NCBI GenBank assembly: GCA_963713965.1
Contig: OY970217.1
Coordinates: 1,674,001-1,738,000, forward strand
Source: CALAGB01 sp963713965
Lineage (GTDB): Bacteria > Chloroflexota > Chloroflexia > Thermomicrobiales > Thermomicrobiaceae
Direction: 5' to 3'
DNA: 64,000 bases
The translations under genes were made by a program, and so were the position numbers. The notes beneath the pieces are model-generated. The model worked only from the letters and a program-made list of their open reading frames with translations. It did not search any database and was not told the DNA's origin. The stretch's first letter is position 1. Each line of letters starts with the position of its first letter. Below are positions 32,920 through 42,660 of the stretch, piece after piece.

Positions 32920-33215
32920 GATCCTGATCCCCTCTGTTTTGTTGCACTCGTTACCTGCCTCCACGGCGACGTTCAAAATCGGCGGTTCGCAGGAACAATG
33001 CCTCGTGTTGGACGAATAGTAAGCCCGAGTCAATCTCTTCCACAAACTCTCCTGAATCGGCTATTTCATCGGCATTTCGAGGTTTCAGACCGCGAGTGCC
33101 GAACTGGCATATCCTTTGCGTGCACGAAGGGTGATAACAACGTCGACGACCAATGCCTGTGGCCGGAGTGGAGCCGACATACGGACGCAACTCGACCACA
33201 CCTGGAGGAGCAATC

Positions 33216-33854
33216 ATGGTCCTGCCTGGCGATGCACGAGACACTGAAGAGAAAGTCAATAAGACACAACACGCCGCATCCGGAGACCGGCACACCGTCA
33301 TTGGCGTCTTCGCCGCATCAGACACTGCCGAAGAGGGACTCGTCGCCCTGCGCGACGCCGGGTTCTCGAAAGACAACCTGTCGCTCGTCTTCAGCCACAG
33401 CGACGCTGCCGACGAGGTACGCTCGCAGGCTGCATCGGAACGGGGCGGAGACGCGACCGTTCCCGGAGTGGTGGCTGGCGGCATCACCGGCGGCGTCGTT
33501 TCCGGTCTGATCGGCGCGGGGCTGCTGGCCATCCCCGGCGCGGGACCGTTCCTGGCGGCCGGATGGCTCGTCTCGGCGGCTGGTGGTGCCGGAGTTGGCG
33601 CGGCGGCCGGTGGCTGGCTCGGCGCCATCACGGGCATCGGTGTGCCGGAGGACGTCGCCAAACGTTACGAAGCGGAGATGTCCGAAGGGGCCTGGCTGGT
33701 CATGGCCCTGGCAGACGAAGGGGACGCGGAGGGCACGGCGCAGTCGGTGCTGCGCGACGTGGGAGCCCGACGAGTGGATAGCTACCCATACCAGGTGCGT
33801 CCCGAAGAGTTCCCCGGTTCCCAAACGCCGTACAAGGAAGAGCCGTCCCAATAG
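33216..33854 (+). CDS. general-stress-type membrane-associated protein (YflT/DUF1269-like)
   Basis: 212 residues from the ATG at 33216 with GGAGGAG upstream. The N-terminal domain (HTVIGVFAASDTAEEGLVALRDAGF, LSLVFSH) is the 'general stress protein 17M-like' fold. The centre (about 95-165) is an Ala/Gly-rich hydrophobic glycine-zipper stretch (GVVAGGITGGVVSGLIGAG). A second ferredoxin-like region (EGAWLVMALADEGDAEGTAQSVLRDVGA) closes the protein. Such proteins are often induced by salt or heat. A stem-loop lies after the stop. Confidence 0.8.
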   Translation: MVLPGDARDTEEKVNKTQHAASGDRHTVIGVFAASDTAEEGLVALRDAGFSKDNLSLVFSHSDAADEVRSQAASERGGDATVPGVVAGGITGGVVSGLIGAGLLAIPGAGPFLAAGWLVSAAGGAGVGAAAGGWLGAITGIGVPEDVAKRYEAEMSEGAWLVMALADEGDAEGTAQSVLRDVGARRVDSYPYQVRPEEFPGSQTPYKEEPSQ

Positions 33855-33879
33855 ACGGTGAATAACCCAGACAAGTTCG

Positions 33880-33913
33880 TGAGAGCCAGACCGGAATATC
33901 GGCCTGGCTCTCA
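33880..33913 (+). terminator. stem-loop after the stress-protein gene, no U-tract
   Basis: TGAGAGCCAG (33880-33889) pairs exactly with CTGGCTCTCA (33904-33913), with an inner CCG/CGG. No run of T follows, so it may end or merely stabilise the transcript. Confidence 0.45.
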
Positions 33914-34020
33914 GGTTACCGCGCGCCTGGCTTCGCTTGCCTGCCTCCTCTACTGACGGTATCGTGCCGGTGACAGAAACACGAGGGCGGGTCGCACTAG
34001 CCAGAGCAAGGGGAGCCGTG

Positions 34021-35256
34021 ATGGCAGAGACTGCGAGCAACAGCCACGCACCATTGAGCGGAATTCGCGTGCTCGATCTGGGCCGCCACCTGGCGGGACC
34101 GACCTGCGCGATGTTCCTCGGCGACATGGGCGCCGACGTCATCAAGGTGGAGAGTCCCGAAGGGGGCGATCATGGAAGAGAAGCTGGCCCGCCCTTTTTC
34201 AACGGCGAGAGCGCCTTTTTCCTCTCCGCCAACCGCAACAAGCGCTCGCTGACGCTCGACTTCAAGCGCTCCGAGGGGCAGGAGATCTTCCGGCGCCTGG
34301 CCGACACCGCCGACGTCATCGTCGAGAACTACCGCCCCGGGGTGATGGAGGCGCTCAACATCGGCTACGACACGATGTCGGCGCGCAACCCCGGCATCAT
34401 CTATTGCGCGATTTCCGGCTTTGGCGTCGATGGTCCGTTTGCCGACCGGCCCGGACTCGACCAGATCGTCCAGGGCTTCTCCGGTCTGATGAGCGTGACC
34501 GGCTTCGAAGGGGGCGATCCGGTGCGCGTCGGCATCCCGATCGCCGACCTGCTGACCGGGCTTTACGGCGCCTATGGCGTTCTGGCCGCCCTGTATGCAC
34601 GCCAGGAGACCGGCCGCGGCCAGATCGTCAACACCTCGCTGCTGGAGAGCATGGTCGGCACGCTCGCCTTCCAGGCGACCCGCTACCTCAACGGGGCGGG
34701 AGTGCCGCCACCCGCCGGCAATCATCACCCAATCAACGCACCCTACGGAGTCTTCCGCACCAAAGACGGCTTCGTCACCATCGGCGCCACCGGCGACAAA
34801 CGCTGGCCCAAACTATGTGAGATCCTCGGCATGCCCGATCTGCCGAACGACTCCCGCTTCAACACCAACGGCGGACGCTACGCCAATCGCCTGGAACTGG
34901 CGGAAGTGCTCGAGACCAAACTGCGCGAGAAGACCTCCGACGAGTGGGAGATCATCCTCAACCAGAACAGCATCCCGTGCGGACCGATCTACGATGTCGG
35001 CCAGTCGCTCGATCACCCGCAGGTGTTGCATCGCCAGATGGTGGTGGAGAAACCGCACCCGACCATGGGGACGGTGCGGCTGCTGGGCCTGCCGGTCAAG
35101 CTGAACGACACGCCCGGCGACGTCTTCCGCGTGCCGCCGCTCCTCGGCGAGCAGAGTGACGAAGTGCTGCGCGAGATCGGCATCGACGAGGCCGACGTCG
35201 CCAAACTCCGGCAGAGCGGCCTCGTCGGCCCGCGTCCCGGAATTGAATTTGACTGA
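34021..35256 (+). CDS. CaiB/BaiF-family (class III) CoA-transferase
   Basis: 411 residues from the ATG at 34021 (AAGGGGAGC upstream). Opening LSGIRVLDLGRHLAGPTCAMFLGDMGADVIKVE is the family signature. The catalytic aspartate is probably Asp147 in RPGLDQIVQGFSG, equivalent to Asp169 of formyl-CoA transferase. Further: APYGVFRTKDGFVTIGATGDKRWPKLC and a C-terminal VLHRQMVV. The enzyme moves CoA between carboxylic acids. A crotonase-family gene follows 26 bases later, so the two probably handle one acyl-CoA pathway. Confidence 0.93.
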   Translation: MAETASNSHAPLSGIRVLDLGRHLAGPTCAMFLGDMGADVIKVESPEGGDHGREAGPPFFNGESAFFLSANRNKRSLTLDFKRSEGQEIFRRLADTADVIVENYRPGVMEALNIGYDTMSARNPGIIYCAISGFGVDGPFADRPGLDQIVQGFSGLMSVTGFEGGDPVRVGIPIADLLTGLYGAYGVLAALYARQETGRGQIVNTSLLESMVGTLAFQATRYLNGAGVPPPAGNHHPINAPYGVFRTKDGFVTIGATGDKRWPKLCEILGMPDLPNDSRFNTNGGRYANRLELAEVLETKLREKTSDEWEIILNQNSIPCGPIYDVGQSLDHPQVLHRQMVVEKPHPTMGTVRLLGLPVKLNDTPGDVFRVPPLLGEQSDEVLREIGIDEADVAKLRQSGLVGPRPGIEFD

Positions 35257-35282
35257 CCAAGCGCACGAGCGACGGAGGGAAG

Positions 35283-36068
35283 ATGGAAAACGACAACCCT
35301 GACATTCAATTTGAGCGGCGTGGCGCCATCGCCTGGGTGACCTTCAACCGGCCTGAGCAGCGCAACGCCATGACCTTCGCCATGTACGACCGGCTGGCCC
35401 AGATCTGCGATGAAGTCGAGCAAGATCGCGATATCCGCGTGCTGGTGCTGACCGGCGCGGGCGACCGCTCCTTCGTCTCCGGAACCGACATCAGCCAGTT
35501 CCAGACCTTCACCGATCCGCAGCACGCCATCGACTACGAATCCCGCGTCGACGGGGTCATCGGCCGCCTCGAGTCGGTGCAGCGCCCGACCATCGCCGCC
35601 ATTCAGGGCTATGCGGTCGGCGGTGGTGCCAGCCTGGCCCTTGCCTGCGATCTGCGCGTCTGCACGCCCAACGCCCGCTTCGGCGTGCCCATCTCGCGCA
35701 CGCTAGGGAATTGCCTCTCGAGCAACAACTACGCCCGGCTCGTCGACCTGATCGGTCCTGCCCGAACCAAAGAGCTGATCTACACGGCGCGCATGATCGA
35801 GGCGGAAGAGGCCAAATCGATGGGGCTGGTGAACCAGATCGTCGCGCCGGAAGAGTTGCTCGACAAAGCGCAGGAGCTGGCCGAGCAGATCGCCGCCAAC
35901 GCGCCCCTCACGATTCAGGTGACCAAGGAGTCGGTCCGTCGCGTGCTGCTGCATCGTCGGCCGCCCAAGGCCGAGGAGCTGATCCTCAAGTGCTACATGA
36001 GCGAGGACTTCAAGGAGGGTGTCAACGCCTTCCTCGAGAAGCGCAAACCCCAGTGGCAGGGGAAGTAG
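35283..36068 (+). CDS. enoyl-CoA hydratase/isomerase (crotonase) family protein
   Basis: 261 residues, normal crotonase length. Oxyanion-hole segments: SFVSGTDISQF at 63-73 and GYAVGGGASLALACDLRV at 109-126. The two glutamates of a true enoyl-CoA hydratase are absent: the usual GGCEL reads GGASL and the next active-site loop reads RFGVPISRTLGN. The protein may be an isomerase, hydrolase or other crotonase-fold enzyme. GGAGGG precedes the ATG. Co-directional with the CoA-transferase. Confidence 0.9.
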   Translation: MENDNPDIQFERRGAIAWVTFNRPEQRNAMTFAMYDRLAQICDEVEQDRDIRVLVLTGAGDRSFVSGTDISQFQTFTDPQHAIDYESRVDGVIGRLESVQRPTIAAIQGYAVGGGASLALACDLRVCTPNARFGVPISRTLGNCLSSNNYARLVDLIGPARTKELIYTARMIEAEEAKSMGLVNQIVAPEELLDKAQELAEQIAANAPLTIQVTKESVRRVLLHRRPPKAEELILKCYMSEDFKEGVNAFLEKRKPQWQGK

Positions 36069-36213
36069 CGGGGACAGACGCGGCGACTATCGGGAGCAAT
36101 GCGGCTCAGGTTCCGCAAGTGACTGAACCATCTTCTCTCGGTATGCTAGATTCACTTGTTTGGGTCAAATTCGGAATGACTCGTGCTGCAGCCAATCGTG
36201 AGCGCCATTGCCT

Positions 36214-37182
36214 ATGAAACCGATCAAGCGCGTCTATCTCGACACCAACGTCTTTCGATTCATCGAACGGTGTGATGAAGCCACCGCCGTGCGTGAGTTC
36301 TTGGACTCAAATGGGCTCAGGGTTACGGCGAATGACCACCATCTAACTGAAACATACGCAATACGTGATGACGACTTGCGTGAACAAGCAATGAAAACAA
36401 TCACTGAAGTCGCCACGAACTTCGCGCGGGTCCCGGATACATTTCTCCACGCCGATGAACTGCTTGCCGAAGTCCGTAGATGCCGTCCAAGGGGGCTTTG
36501 CAGGAGGGCTGAAGAAGCTTCCCTCATTCCGATTCATTTGAAGAATCATCGGATGAAATGGAAGGAAGCAAAAGCTCAGCCACGGTATGTTCCGAGTTCA
36601 TTCCAAACATATAAGCATGATTCAGATGCTGGCAAAAAGCATTTCACAATTCACCAGAAAGTTCTTCGCTCTGCAAGACTCCACGACGAATCTGTTGCAC
36701 TCGTGTCTGCCGGGGGATCAAGCTTCGATCTTGTGACAACAGGGTACGAAACTGATGAGGAGAAGTATTGGCGCACGTCTTCTCTGTCGGTATGGTCTAA
36801 CGCGCTCGTTCTCAGACTCCCGGCTAGCCGAGACTATGCCGACTGGGTTGCGCCGTATGTTGACACTCGATTGCTCCGAGAACCTGACTACTCGAGGTTC
36901 TGGCTTCACGAAGTGAAAGCCCGCAATATGCCCAGGAACCATATAACTTGCCTTGCCGAGTTCTTTCAACTCGACCATAAAATTGATGCGGGCGGCAACT
37001 CGGAGGATAGTTTGCATGCTGGCTATATTCTCGAGTCCGATGTCTTTCTGACAGCAGATAGGAGGTTTTTCTCTGTTCTCGAAACGATCAAAGCAAGGCA
37101 TCCAAAGTCTGCCCGAGTTCGCGTTATTGACCGAGGTGCGAGCAGCGCGCTTGCTGAGATTAAGCAAGCTCTCACAAAGTGA
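36214..37182 (+). CDS. PIN-like nuclease/toxin domain protein, likely acquired
   Basis: 322 residues from the ATG at 36214; no ribosome site. PIN landmarks: YLDTNVFRFIE at 8-18 (acidic Asp10) and YILESDVFLTADRRF near 271-285 (Asp276, Asp282), the 'D...TxDxxF' of PIN nucleases. The middle 200 residues are unfamiliar. GC content is visibly lower than neighbours (many A-rich codons such as aag cat gat tca gat), suggesting transfer. No antitoxin gene is adjacent; the downstream gene is a DinB protein starting seven bases later. Confidence 0.65.
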   Translation: MKPIKRVYLDTNVFRFIERCDEATAVREFLDSNGLRVTANDHHLTETYAIRDDDLREQAMKTITEVATNFARVPDTFLHADELLAEVRRCRPRGLCRRAEEASLIPIHLKNHRMKWKEAKAQPRYVPSSFQTYKHDSDAGKKHFTIHQKVLRSARLHDESVALVSAGGSSFDLVTTGYETDEEKYWRTSSLSVWSNALVLRLPASRDYADWVAPYVDTRLLREPDYSRFWLHEVKARNMPRNHITCLAEFFQLDHKIDAGGNSEDSLHAGYILESDVFLTADRRFFSVLETIKARHPKSARVRVIDRGASSALAEIKQALTK

Positions 37183-37189
37183 GGTAGCA

Positions 37190-37753
37190 ATGGCGGACGA
37201 AACCTCGACATCTCTCCTGATCATCTATGACGGCTGGGCTGGGTACCAGCAAGCGCTCATGAGCGCTGTGATGGGACTCACCCCGGATAACCTGGCCTGG
37301 CGCGGCGGCGATCATCTGCGCTCAGCCGGAGAACTCATCGGTCACATCGCGACAGGTCGAATTGCCTGGATCCACGACATCCTTGGCGTCGAGAGCGCCG
37401 AAGTGGACGAATGGGTCGAGGAAGCCTGCGATCCCGGGCCCGCCCACCGTCTCAAGCCGGGCATCGAGCTGGATGCGGACACGCTCTGTAGCGGTCTGGA
37501 AGCGACCTGGGGGATGATCGAGGAAGCCCTCTCCAACTGGACGGTGACAGACCTCAGCCGAACGTTCCAGCATCCCTATCAAGGAAAGACATACGTCGTG
37601 CCCTATCAGTGGGTCCTCTGGCGCATCATGGCGCACGACCTGCATCACGGCGGCGAGCTGGCGTTCGCGCTCGGCATGCAGGGGATCGCGATCCCGGACC
37701 TGGGCGATCAAGGCGGCCACATCGTCACGCCGAAGGTGGTGGGTGAGGAATAA
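37190..37753 (+). CDS. DinB-family metal-binding four-helix protein
   Basis: 187 residues from the ATG at 37190 with GAGGT upstream. Four-helix DinB/YfiT pattern: first helix with LLIIYDGWAGYQQALMSAV, metal ligands His in ELIGHIATG, and the pair in AHDLHHGGEL, which together give the family's three-histidine site. The closing GHIVTP is common in this family. Some members are thiol-dependent transferases (bacillithiol, mycothiol). Convergent with the MFS gene at 37775, 21 bases away. Confidence 0.82.
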   Translation: MADETSTSLLIIYDGWAGYQQALMSAVMGLTPDNLAWRGGDHLRSAGELIGHIATGRIAWIHDILGVESAEVDEWVEEACDPGPAHRLKPGIELDADTLCSGLEATWGMIEEALSNWTVTDLSRTFQHPYQGKTYVVPYQWVLWRIMAHDLHHGGELAFALGMQGIAIPDLGDQGGHIVTPKVVGEE

Positions 37754-37774
37754 GGCGACGACGAACTCCAGACA

Positions 37775-38986
37775 TTAGCCATCACTCGTCAAACCGTCGG
37801 CGAGTTCGATTTCCTGTGCCGCGGCAGATCGCGAAATCGAGAAACTCACAGCCAGACAGACGATCATAAGCGGCATGATCAGCCCAAGTCCGACGTAGAT
37901 AGCGTCGTACCCCATCACCGCGAGGAGTACGCCAGCCAGAGCGATTCCTGCCGCGCCGCCCAACGAGTTTCCGGCAGCGGAGAGCGACATCATGGCTCCG
38001 CGCACCGCTGGCAGGGTGTCGAGCAGCAGAATTGAAGCGTAGACCACAAGCGCGCCACTCGACACGCCAAATATCAACATGTAGAGAAATAGAGACCCAT
38101 ACGTGATGTAAAGAACACCGACCGCCAGCAAGTTCAGGCCGAATGCCGTAGCACACGTGATGAGCATGTATCGCGGCGACCGCCACGAGATCGCCAAAGG
38201 CGCTGCGTAGGTTCCGACGAGATCCGCGGCGCCGCCAACCAAGAGCAAAAGGCTGAGCTGATTCGCCGTCACGTGAAACCTCGTGTCGGCGAAGGCGCCC
38301 CAATATGTATAAGCTCCAAAGAAGACAACCCAAAACATCGAGATGCCAACAAGCAGCAAAACTGCGGGGCGGTATTCGAACACGGCGCGAAGTCCGGTTG
38401 TCTGACCGGTCTCGTCAGACCCACCGGGTATGTGAGTTGGAAGCCAATTGGTCCCGGCAAGAAGAATCCCAAAGGGAACGAGTGCTGACGCCATAGTCCA
38501 ACGCCAACTCGCCAACGCTGTTATCTGAGTCAAAATCGGCAATCCCACAAGCAATGTGAGACTCGTTGCCGCCCAGACAGTGCTGACTGCGCGATTGCGC
38601 TTGACCGGATCCTCGAACAGATCACCTGCGGCGGCTATACACGTTGGCAAAATGAGTGCCCCTCCGACGCCGGTCAATCCCCGGCCAACAAAGAGCCAGC
38701 TGAGTGCTGGGGCAAGCGCGGATATCATATTGCCAGTGACAATGATCACTGCGCCGATACGCAACAACCGACGGCGGGAGAATCGGTCTATCCATTGTGC
38801 CGCGATCAATGCCGTGAGGCCGGACAGCACTGCGTTGATCGTCCCGATCTGGCCGGATACCGCATCTGTCGTGTCAAACTGATCCGCTATGGGCTGTAAC
38901 GTGGGCACCAGGATCACAGCATTTACGGTCGCGGCGAAGCCACCGATTGCCAAAATCAGGACGAGGAATCGTTCACGTAGGCTCAT
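37775..38986 (-). CDS. MFS transporter
   Basis: 403 residues and twelve hydrophobic spans. Loop 2-3 motif A is partly present (AAQWIDRFSRRRLLR), and the half-way motif C-like GLTGVGGALILPTCIAAAG follows. No ATP-binding or binding-protein partner. The substrate is not readable; the drug/H+ antiporter type (DHA-like, with Gly-rich span 5) is plausible. No signal of operon with neighbours. Confidence 0.88.
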   Translation of the reverse strand: MSLRERFLVLILAIGGFAATVNAVILVPTLQPIADQFDTTDAVSGQIGTINAVLSGLTALIAAQWIDRFSRRRLLRIGAVIIVTGNMISALAPALSWLFVGRGLTGVGGALILPTCIAAAGDLFEDPVKRNRAVSTVWAATSLTLLVGLPILTQITALASWRWTMASALVPFGILLAGTNWLPTHIPGGSDETGQTTGLRAVFEYRPAVLLLVGISMFWVVFFGAYTYWGAFADTRFHVTANQLSLLLLVGGAADLVGTYAAPLAISWRSPRYMLITCATAFGLNLLAVGVLYITYGSLFLYMLIFGVSSGALVVYASILLLDTLPAVRGAMMSLSAAGNSLGGAAGIALAGVLLAVMGYDAIYVGLGLIMPLMIVCLAVSFSISRSAAAQEIELADGLTSDG

Positions 38987-39160
38987 ATGAACTGTTCCAG
39001 ACAGATCAGGAACGTGCAGCGAATTGGTCCAGTTGGCCTTGGACCGTCCGCGCCGACCGCGTACCCAGTTCGATGGGATTGCTTGTTCACCAGAAAAGTT
39101 GAGTGAGGTTCAGTATAGACGTTGAGCAAGTTTGCGCAACCACGACGTGGTGCTCACTTG

Positions 39161-40366
39161 CTACCCTACTCCCCCGCTTGGCGCTCCACGTCTCGCGGCG
39201 CCGGCCAGCAACGTAATCAATACGCCCAGCACCACCACGATGCCGAGCGCGCCACGCAACGTCAGCACATCAGCCGACAAGCCGATCAACGACGGTCCCG
39301 CCAGCAGTCCTGTGTAACCGGCCGTGGAGATGGCGGCGATGGACGGACCGGGCGCCATGCCGCCGGAGCGGCTGGCCGCGCTCACCGTGAGCGGGAAGAC
39401 GAAGGACATCCCCGCACCGACGCAGGCGAATCCGATCAACGTGGCCGGCAAGCTTGAGAACGTGAGGGACAGGCCCAGCCCAACCGCCGCCACAAGGCCA
39501 CCAATGCGCATCAATGCCGGCGCGCCCAGCCGCTCGGCCCAACGGTCTCCGAGCAGGCGACCGGCCGTCATGGTCACCGAGAAGACGGCGAACCCGGCCG
39601 CCGCCAAACCGGCGCCGGTGCCGATGCTATCTCTTAAGTAGACGGCGCTCCAATCGGACATAGCCCCCTCGTTCAACAACGCGCAGAACGCGATGACGCC
39701 CAGCGTCGCCAGCGCGCGAGTCGGACGCACGAAGACGGGACCGGTCTTGTGCTCAGAGGGTGATTCCGCCACGAGCCAGCGGGATACGTACGCGCCGAAA
39801 AGTCCGAAGGTCGCGCCTATGATGAAGAGGTGCAGGCGTGGGCTCAGGCCCAGCGCTGCCAACCCACCACCGATGATCGATCCGGCGATGCCGCCAGCGC
39901 TATACATGCCATGAAAGGAGGACATTACCGGACGGCCCATACGCTCCTCGACCGCCACCCCCTGCACGTTCATTGAGACGTCCAGCATCCCGGCCACGCC
40001 TCCGAAGACGAGCAGGCCGAGCATCAAGGTGATCTGGTTCACCGCCAGCGCGGGCAGGACCGGCGTGACGAAAAAGGTGAGGACCGTCGCGCCGCAGACG
40101 ACCCGACTCCCGACGCGCGTCAGCAGCCAGCCGATGATCGGCATGGCGATCAATAAGCCAACCGTGAGGGAGAGCAGCGACACGCCCAGGGCGCTGGTGC
40201 TCAGATGCAGGCGGTCCTTGATTGCCGGGATGCGCACGAACCAGTTGGCGGCCACGAACCCCTGGATGAAGAAGAGGGAGCCGACCGCGAAGCGGGCACG
40301 TCGGAGCGCGAATCGAGCGCTCGCAGTGGTTTCCGCCGTTGACACGTCGTCCCGAACGACATTCAC
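39161..40366 (-). CDS. MFS transporter
   Basis: About 401 residues if translation starts at GTG 40366 (GGAG nine bases upstream); the frame is open to 40549 but that extension is Arg-rich and non-membrane. Twelve spans. Loop 2-3 is GWLLTRVGSRVVC, and a second related loop is LLGDRWAERLG. Conserved SSFHGMYSAGGIAGSIIGG is a feature of a subgroup of sugar/unknown MFS carriers. Substrate unknown. Confidence 0.85.
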   Translation of the reverse strand: MNVVRDDVSTAETTASARFALRRARFAVGSLFFIQGFVAANWFVRIPAIKDRLHLSTSALGVSLLSLTVGLLIAMPIIGWLLTRVGSRVVCGATVLTFFVTPVLPALAVNQITLMLGLLVFGGVAGMLDVSMNVQGVAVEERMGRPVMSSFHGMYSAGGIAGSIIGGGLAALGLSPRLHLFIIGATFGLFGAYVSRWLVAESPSEHKTGPVFVRPTRALATLGVIAFCALLNEGAMSDWSAVYLRDSIGTGAGLAAAGFAVFSVTMTAGRLLGDRWAERLGAPALMRIGGLVAAVGLGLSLTFSSLPATLIGFACVGAGMSFVFPLTVSAASRSGGMAPGPSIAAISTAGYTGLLAGPSLIGLSADVLTLRGALGIVVVLGVLITLLAGAARRGAPSGGVG

Positions 40367-40696
40367 AAACCCGACTCCAATTGACTCTTCGTCATCATCT
40401 CCGCGTCGGTCCCGAAATTGGGACCGACGACCTGAAACGCCAAGTCTACCCACATCCCGCGCCCTGCTCGGCATCAGCCACTCGATTTTGATAGGCTGGC
40501 TGCGACATGCGATGCGCGAGGAATTTGACTGACCTTTCCTCCTACGCAAGAATAAAGCGAACGTACGCAGTGACGAGCTGGCAATGCGTTGCCAGATGCG
40601 CTATAATTGGCCCATAATGCGAACATCTGTTCTGGCTGGTGAGATCATCGGGTTCAGGACGGCATTCGAGATCAGCCAGAGGGTGGAGACGGCCGG
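40367..40696. other. 330-bp intergenic region before the topoisomerase genes
   Basis: No gene seen. The left part is the unlikely 5' extension of the MFS gene; the right part holds the probable promoter at 40579-40607. Confidence 0.5.
40579..40607 (+). promoter_or_regulatory. probable sigma70-type promoter of the topoisomerase genes
   Basis: TGGCAA (40579-40584), 17 bases, then a perfect TATAAT (40602-40607). It lies 90 bases before the subunit B ATG. The -35 box is weak, only three of six matches. Confidence 0.5.
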
Positions 40697-42655
40697 ATGA
40701 CAACAGCAGCGAGGACAAAGACCAATCGCTATACCGGAGCCGATATCCGGGTGCTGGAGGGGATCGAGGCGATCCGCACTCGGCCCGGCATGTACATCGG
40801 CTCGACCGGAGCCACCGGCTTGCATCACCTCATCTGGGAGGCGCTCGACAACGCCACGGACGAGGCCATCGCCGGATATGGCAAGAACATCTGGGTCGAG
40901 ATCGATGCATTGGGCTGGGTCACCGTGCGCGACGAAGCCCGCGGCATGCCGTTCGATCCCAAAAAGGTCAACGGCAAGACGCTTCCGACCGCGACCGTCA
41001 TCCTGACTGTGCCCCACTCCGGCGGCAAGTTCGACCAGGGCGTCTACAAGACGGCCGGTGGACTGCACGGCGTCGGCGCCACCATCATCAACGCCCTCTC
41101 GGAGCGACTCGAGCTCACCATCTGGCGCGACGGACAGGAATTCAGCCAGAGTTTTGCGCGCGGCGTGCCGGAAAAGCACACCATTACTAAGTGCGACAAG
41201 AAGAAGCACGGCTCGCAGTTCCGCTGGCTCTTCGATCGGGAGATCTTCGCCGATCCGACGGTCGATTATCAGCGCGACGTCATCGAGAGTCGCATGCGCG
41301 CCGCCGCCTACCTGAATCGCGGCATCGCCTACCACCTGAAGATCTGGGACGACGACGCGCAGAAGATGGATGAAGCAACCTTCTTCTCCGAGCGCGGCCT
41401 GACCGATTACGTCGAGGAGCTACGGCCGCTCGATCGCGAAAGCGTGCCCCTGTTCAAAGAGCCGGTCGCGGCCACCGAAGAGCGAGACGGCATGCTGGTC
41501 GAGGTCGCCATTCAGCCCAACAGCGGCGAGCGCACGCGCATCGTCTCCTTCGCCAACGGTGTGCGCACCGTTGAAGGGGGCACGCACGAGAGCGGCTTCC
41601 AGGCGGCGCTGACCAAGGTCCTCAATGACCAGGCAATCCGGCTCGGCGTCACCAAGAAGCGCGAGTTCGATGCCGAGCTGATCCGCGAGGGGCTGGTCGC
41701 CGCCATCTCGGTGAAGCTGGCCAATCCGCAGTTCGAGGGGCAGACCAAGAACCGCCTGACTAACAGTGGTGTCGACGGCACGGTCCGTTCGATCGTCAAT
41801 GAGGCGCTGACTCGCTGGTGTGAATCCAACGACTCGACCACGCGCGAGTGGGTGAAGAACCTGGTGCAGCGCCGCAAAGCGCGCGACGCGGCCAAGGCGG
41901 CCGCCCGCCTCATCATGACCGGCAAGAGTAAGCGCAACGGCCAGATCATCGACGCCGCCATCTCGGACAAATTCATTCCCTGCAACACTAAGGATCCCAA
42001 GCGGGCCGAGCTCTATCTGGTCGAGGGCGACAGCGCCGGTGGCTCCGCCAGCCAGGGCCGCTACTCCGATTTCCAGGCGATCTTGAAGCTGCGCGGAAAG
42101 CCATTGAACGTCGCGCGGGCCAACATCGAGCGCATCGCCAAGAACGAGGAGATCCGCACGCTGCTGCAGGTGATCGGCACCGGATCGCGTCAGGCGTTCG
42201 ATCTGAGCCGCTTGAAGTTCGACAAGATCATCGTGATGACCGACGCCGACGTCGACGGCATGCACATTCAGGCGCTGCTGCTGACTCTCTTCCACCAGGA
42301 GCTTCCCGAACTGATCGAGCGGGGGCACATCTATCTCTCGGCGCCGCCCCTCTATTCGGTGAAGCAGAATGGCAAGCCGGTCTGGCTCCGCGACGACGAG
42401 GCGCTGCGCGTCTGGTTGAAATCCCACAAGGGCAATCACGAGATCAAGCGCTACAAGGGCCTGGGCGAGATGAATCCACGCGAGCTACGCGAGACGACCA
42501 TGGACCCAGAGCGACGGCTACTGAAGCAGGTGATGATCGAAGACGCGGTGCTGTCACAAAATCTGGTCTTCAATCTCATGGAGGACACCAACGCTGAAGG
42601 CCGCCGCACCTTCCTGGCCCAGCGCGCCCGCAAATATACGGATATTGATGTGTAA
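40697..42655 (+). CDS. type IIA DNA topoisomerase subunit B (GyrB/ParE)
   Basis: 652 residues, the usual length. GHKL ATPase: MYIGSTGATGLHHLIWEALDNATDEA at 32-57 with catalytic Glu48 and Mg-binding Asn52, then GLHGVGA as the lid glycines. TOPRIM: ELYLVEGDSAGGSASQGR near 426-443 and KIIVMTDADVDGMHI near 511-525. Closing KRYKGLGEMNPRELRETTMDPE is the classic C-terminus. GGTGGAG precedes the ATG. The partner A subunit follows after a 148-bp repeat. Gyrase or topoisomerase IV cannot be told from B alone. Confidence 0.95.
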   Translation: MTTAARTKTNRYTGADIRVLEGIEAIRTRPGMYIGSTGATGLHHLIWEALDNATDEAIAGYGKNIWVEIDALGWVTVRDEARGMPFDPKKVNGKTLPTATVILTVPHSGGKFDQGVYKTAGGLHGVGATIINALSERLELTIWRDGQEFSQSFARGVPEKHTITKCDKKKHGSQFRWLFDREIFADPTVDYQRDVIESRMRAAAYLNRGIAYHLKIWDDDAQKMDEATFFSERGLTDYVEELRPLDRESVPLFKEPVAATEERDGMLVEVAIQPNSGERTRIVSFANGVRTVEGGTHESGFQAALTKVLNDQAIRLGVTKKREFDAELIREGLVAAISVKLANPQFEGQTKNRLTNSGVDGTVRSIVNEALTRWCESNDSTTREWVKNLVQRRKARDAAKAAARLIMTGKSKRNGQIIDAAISDKFIPCNTKDPKRAELYLVEGDSAGGSASQGRYSDFQAILKLRGKPLNVARANIERIAKNEEIRTLLQVIGTGSRQAFDLSRLKFDKIIVMTDADVDGMHIQALLLTLFHQELPELIERGHIYLSAPPLYSVKQNGKPVWLRDDEALRVWLKSHKGNHEIKRYKGLGEMNPRELRETTMDPERRLLKQVMIEDAVLSQNLVFNLMEDTNAEGRRTFLAQRARKYTDIDV

Positions 42656-42660
42656 GCCAC

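Noticed and set aside
41420..42439. 339-aa minus-strand open frame inside the topoisomerase B gene
   Set aside because: High-GC antisense artefact with no motif; the plus strand is unmistakably GyrB/ParE.
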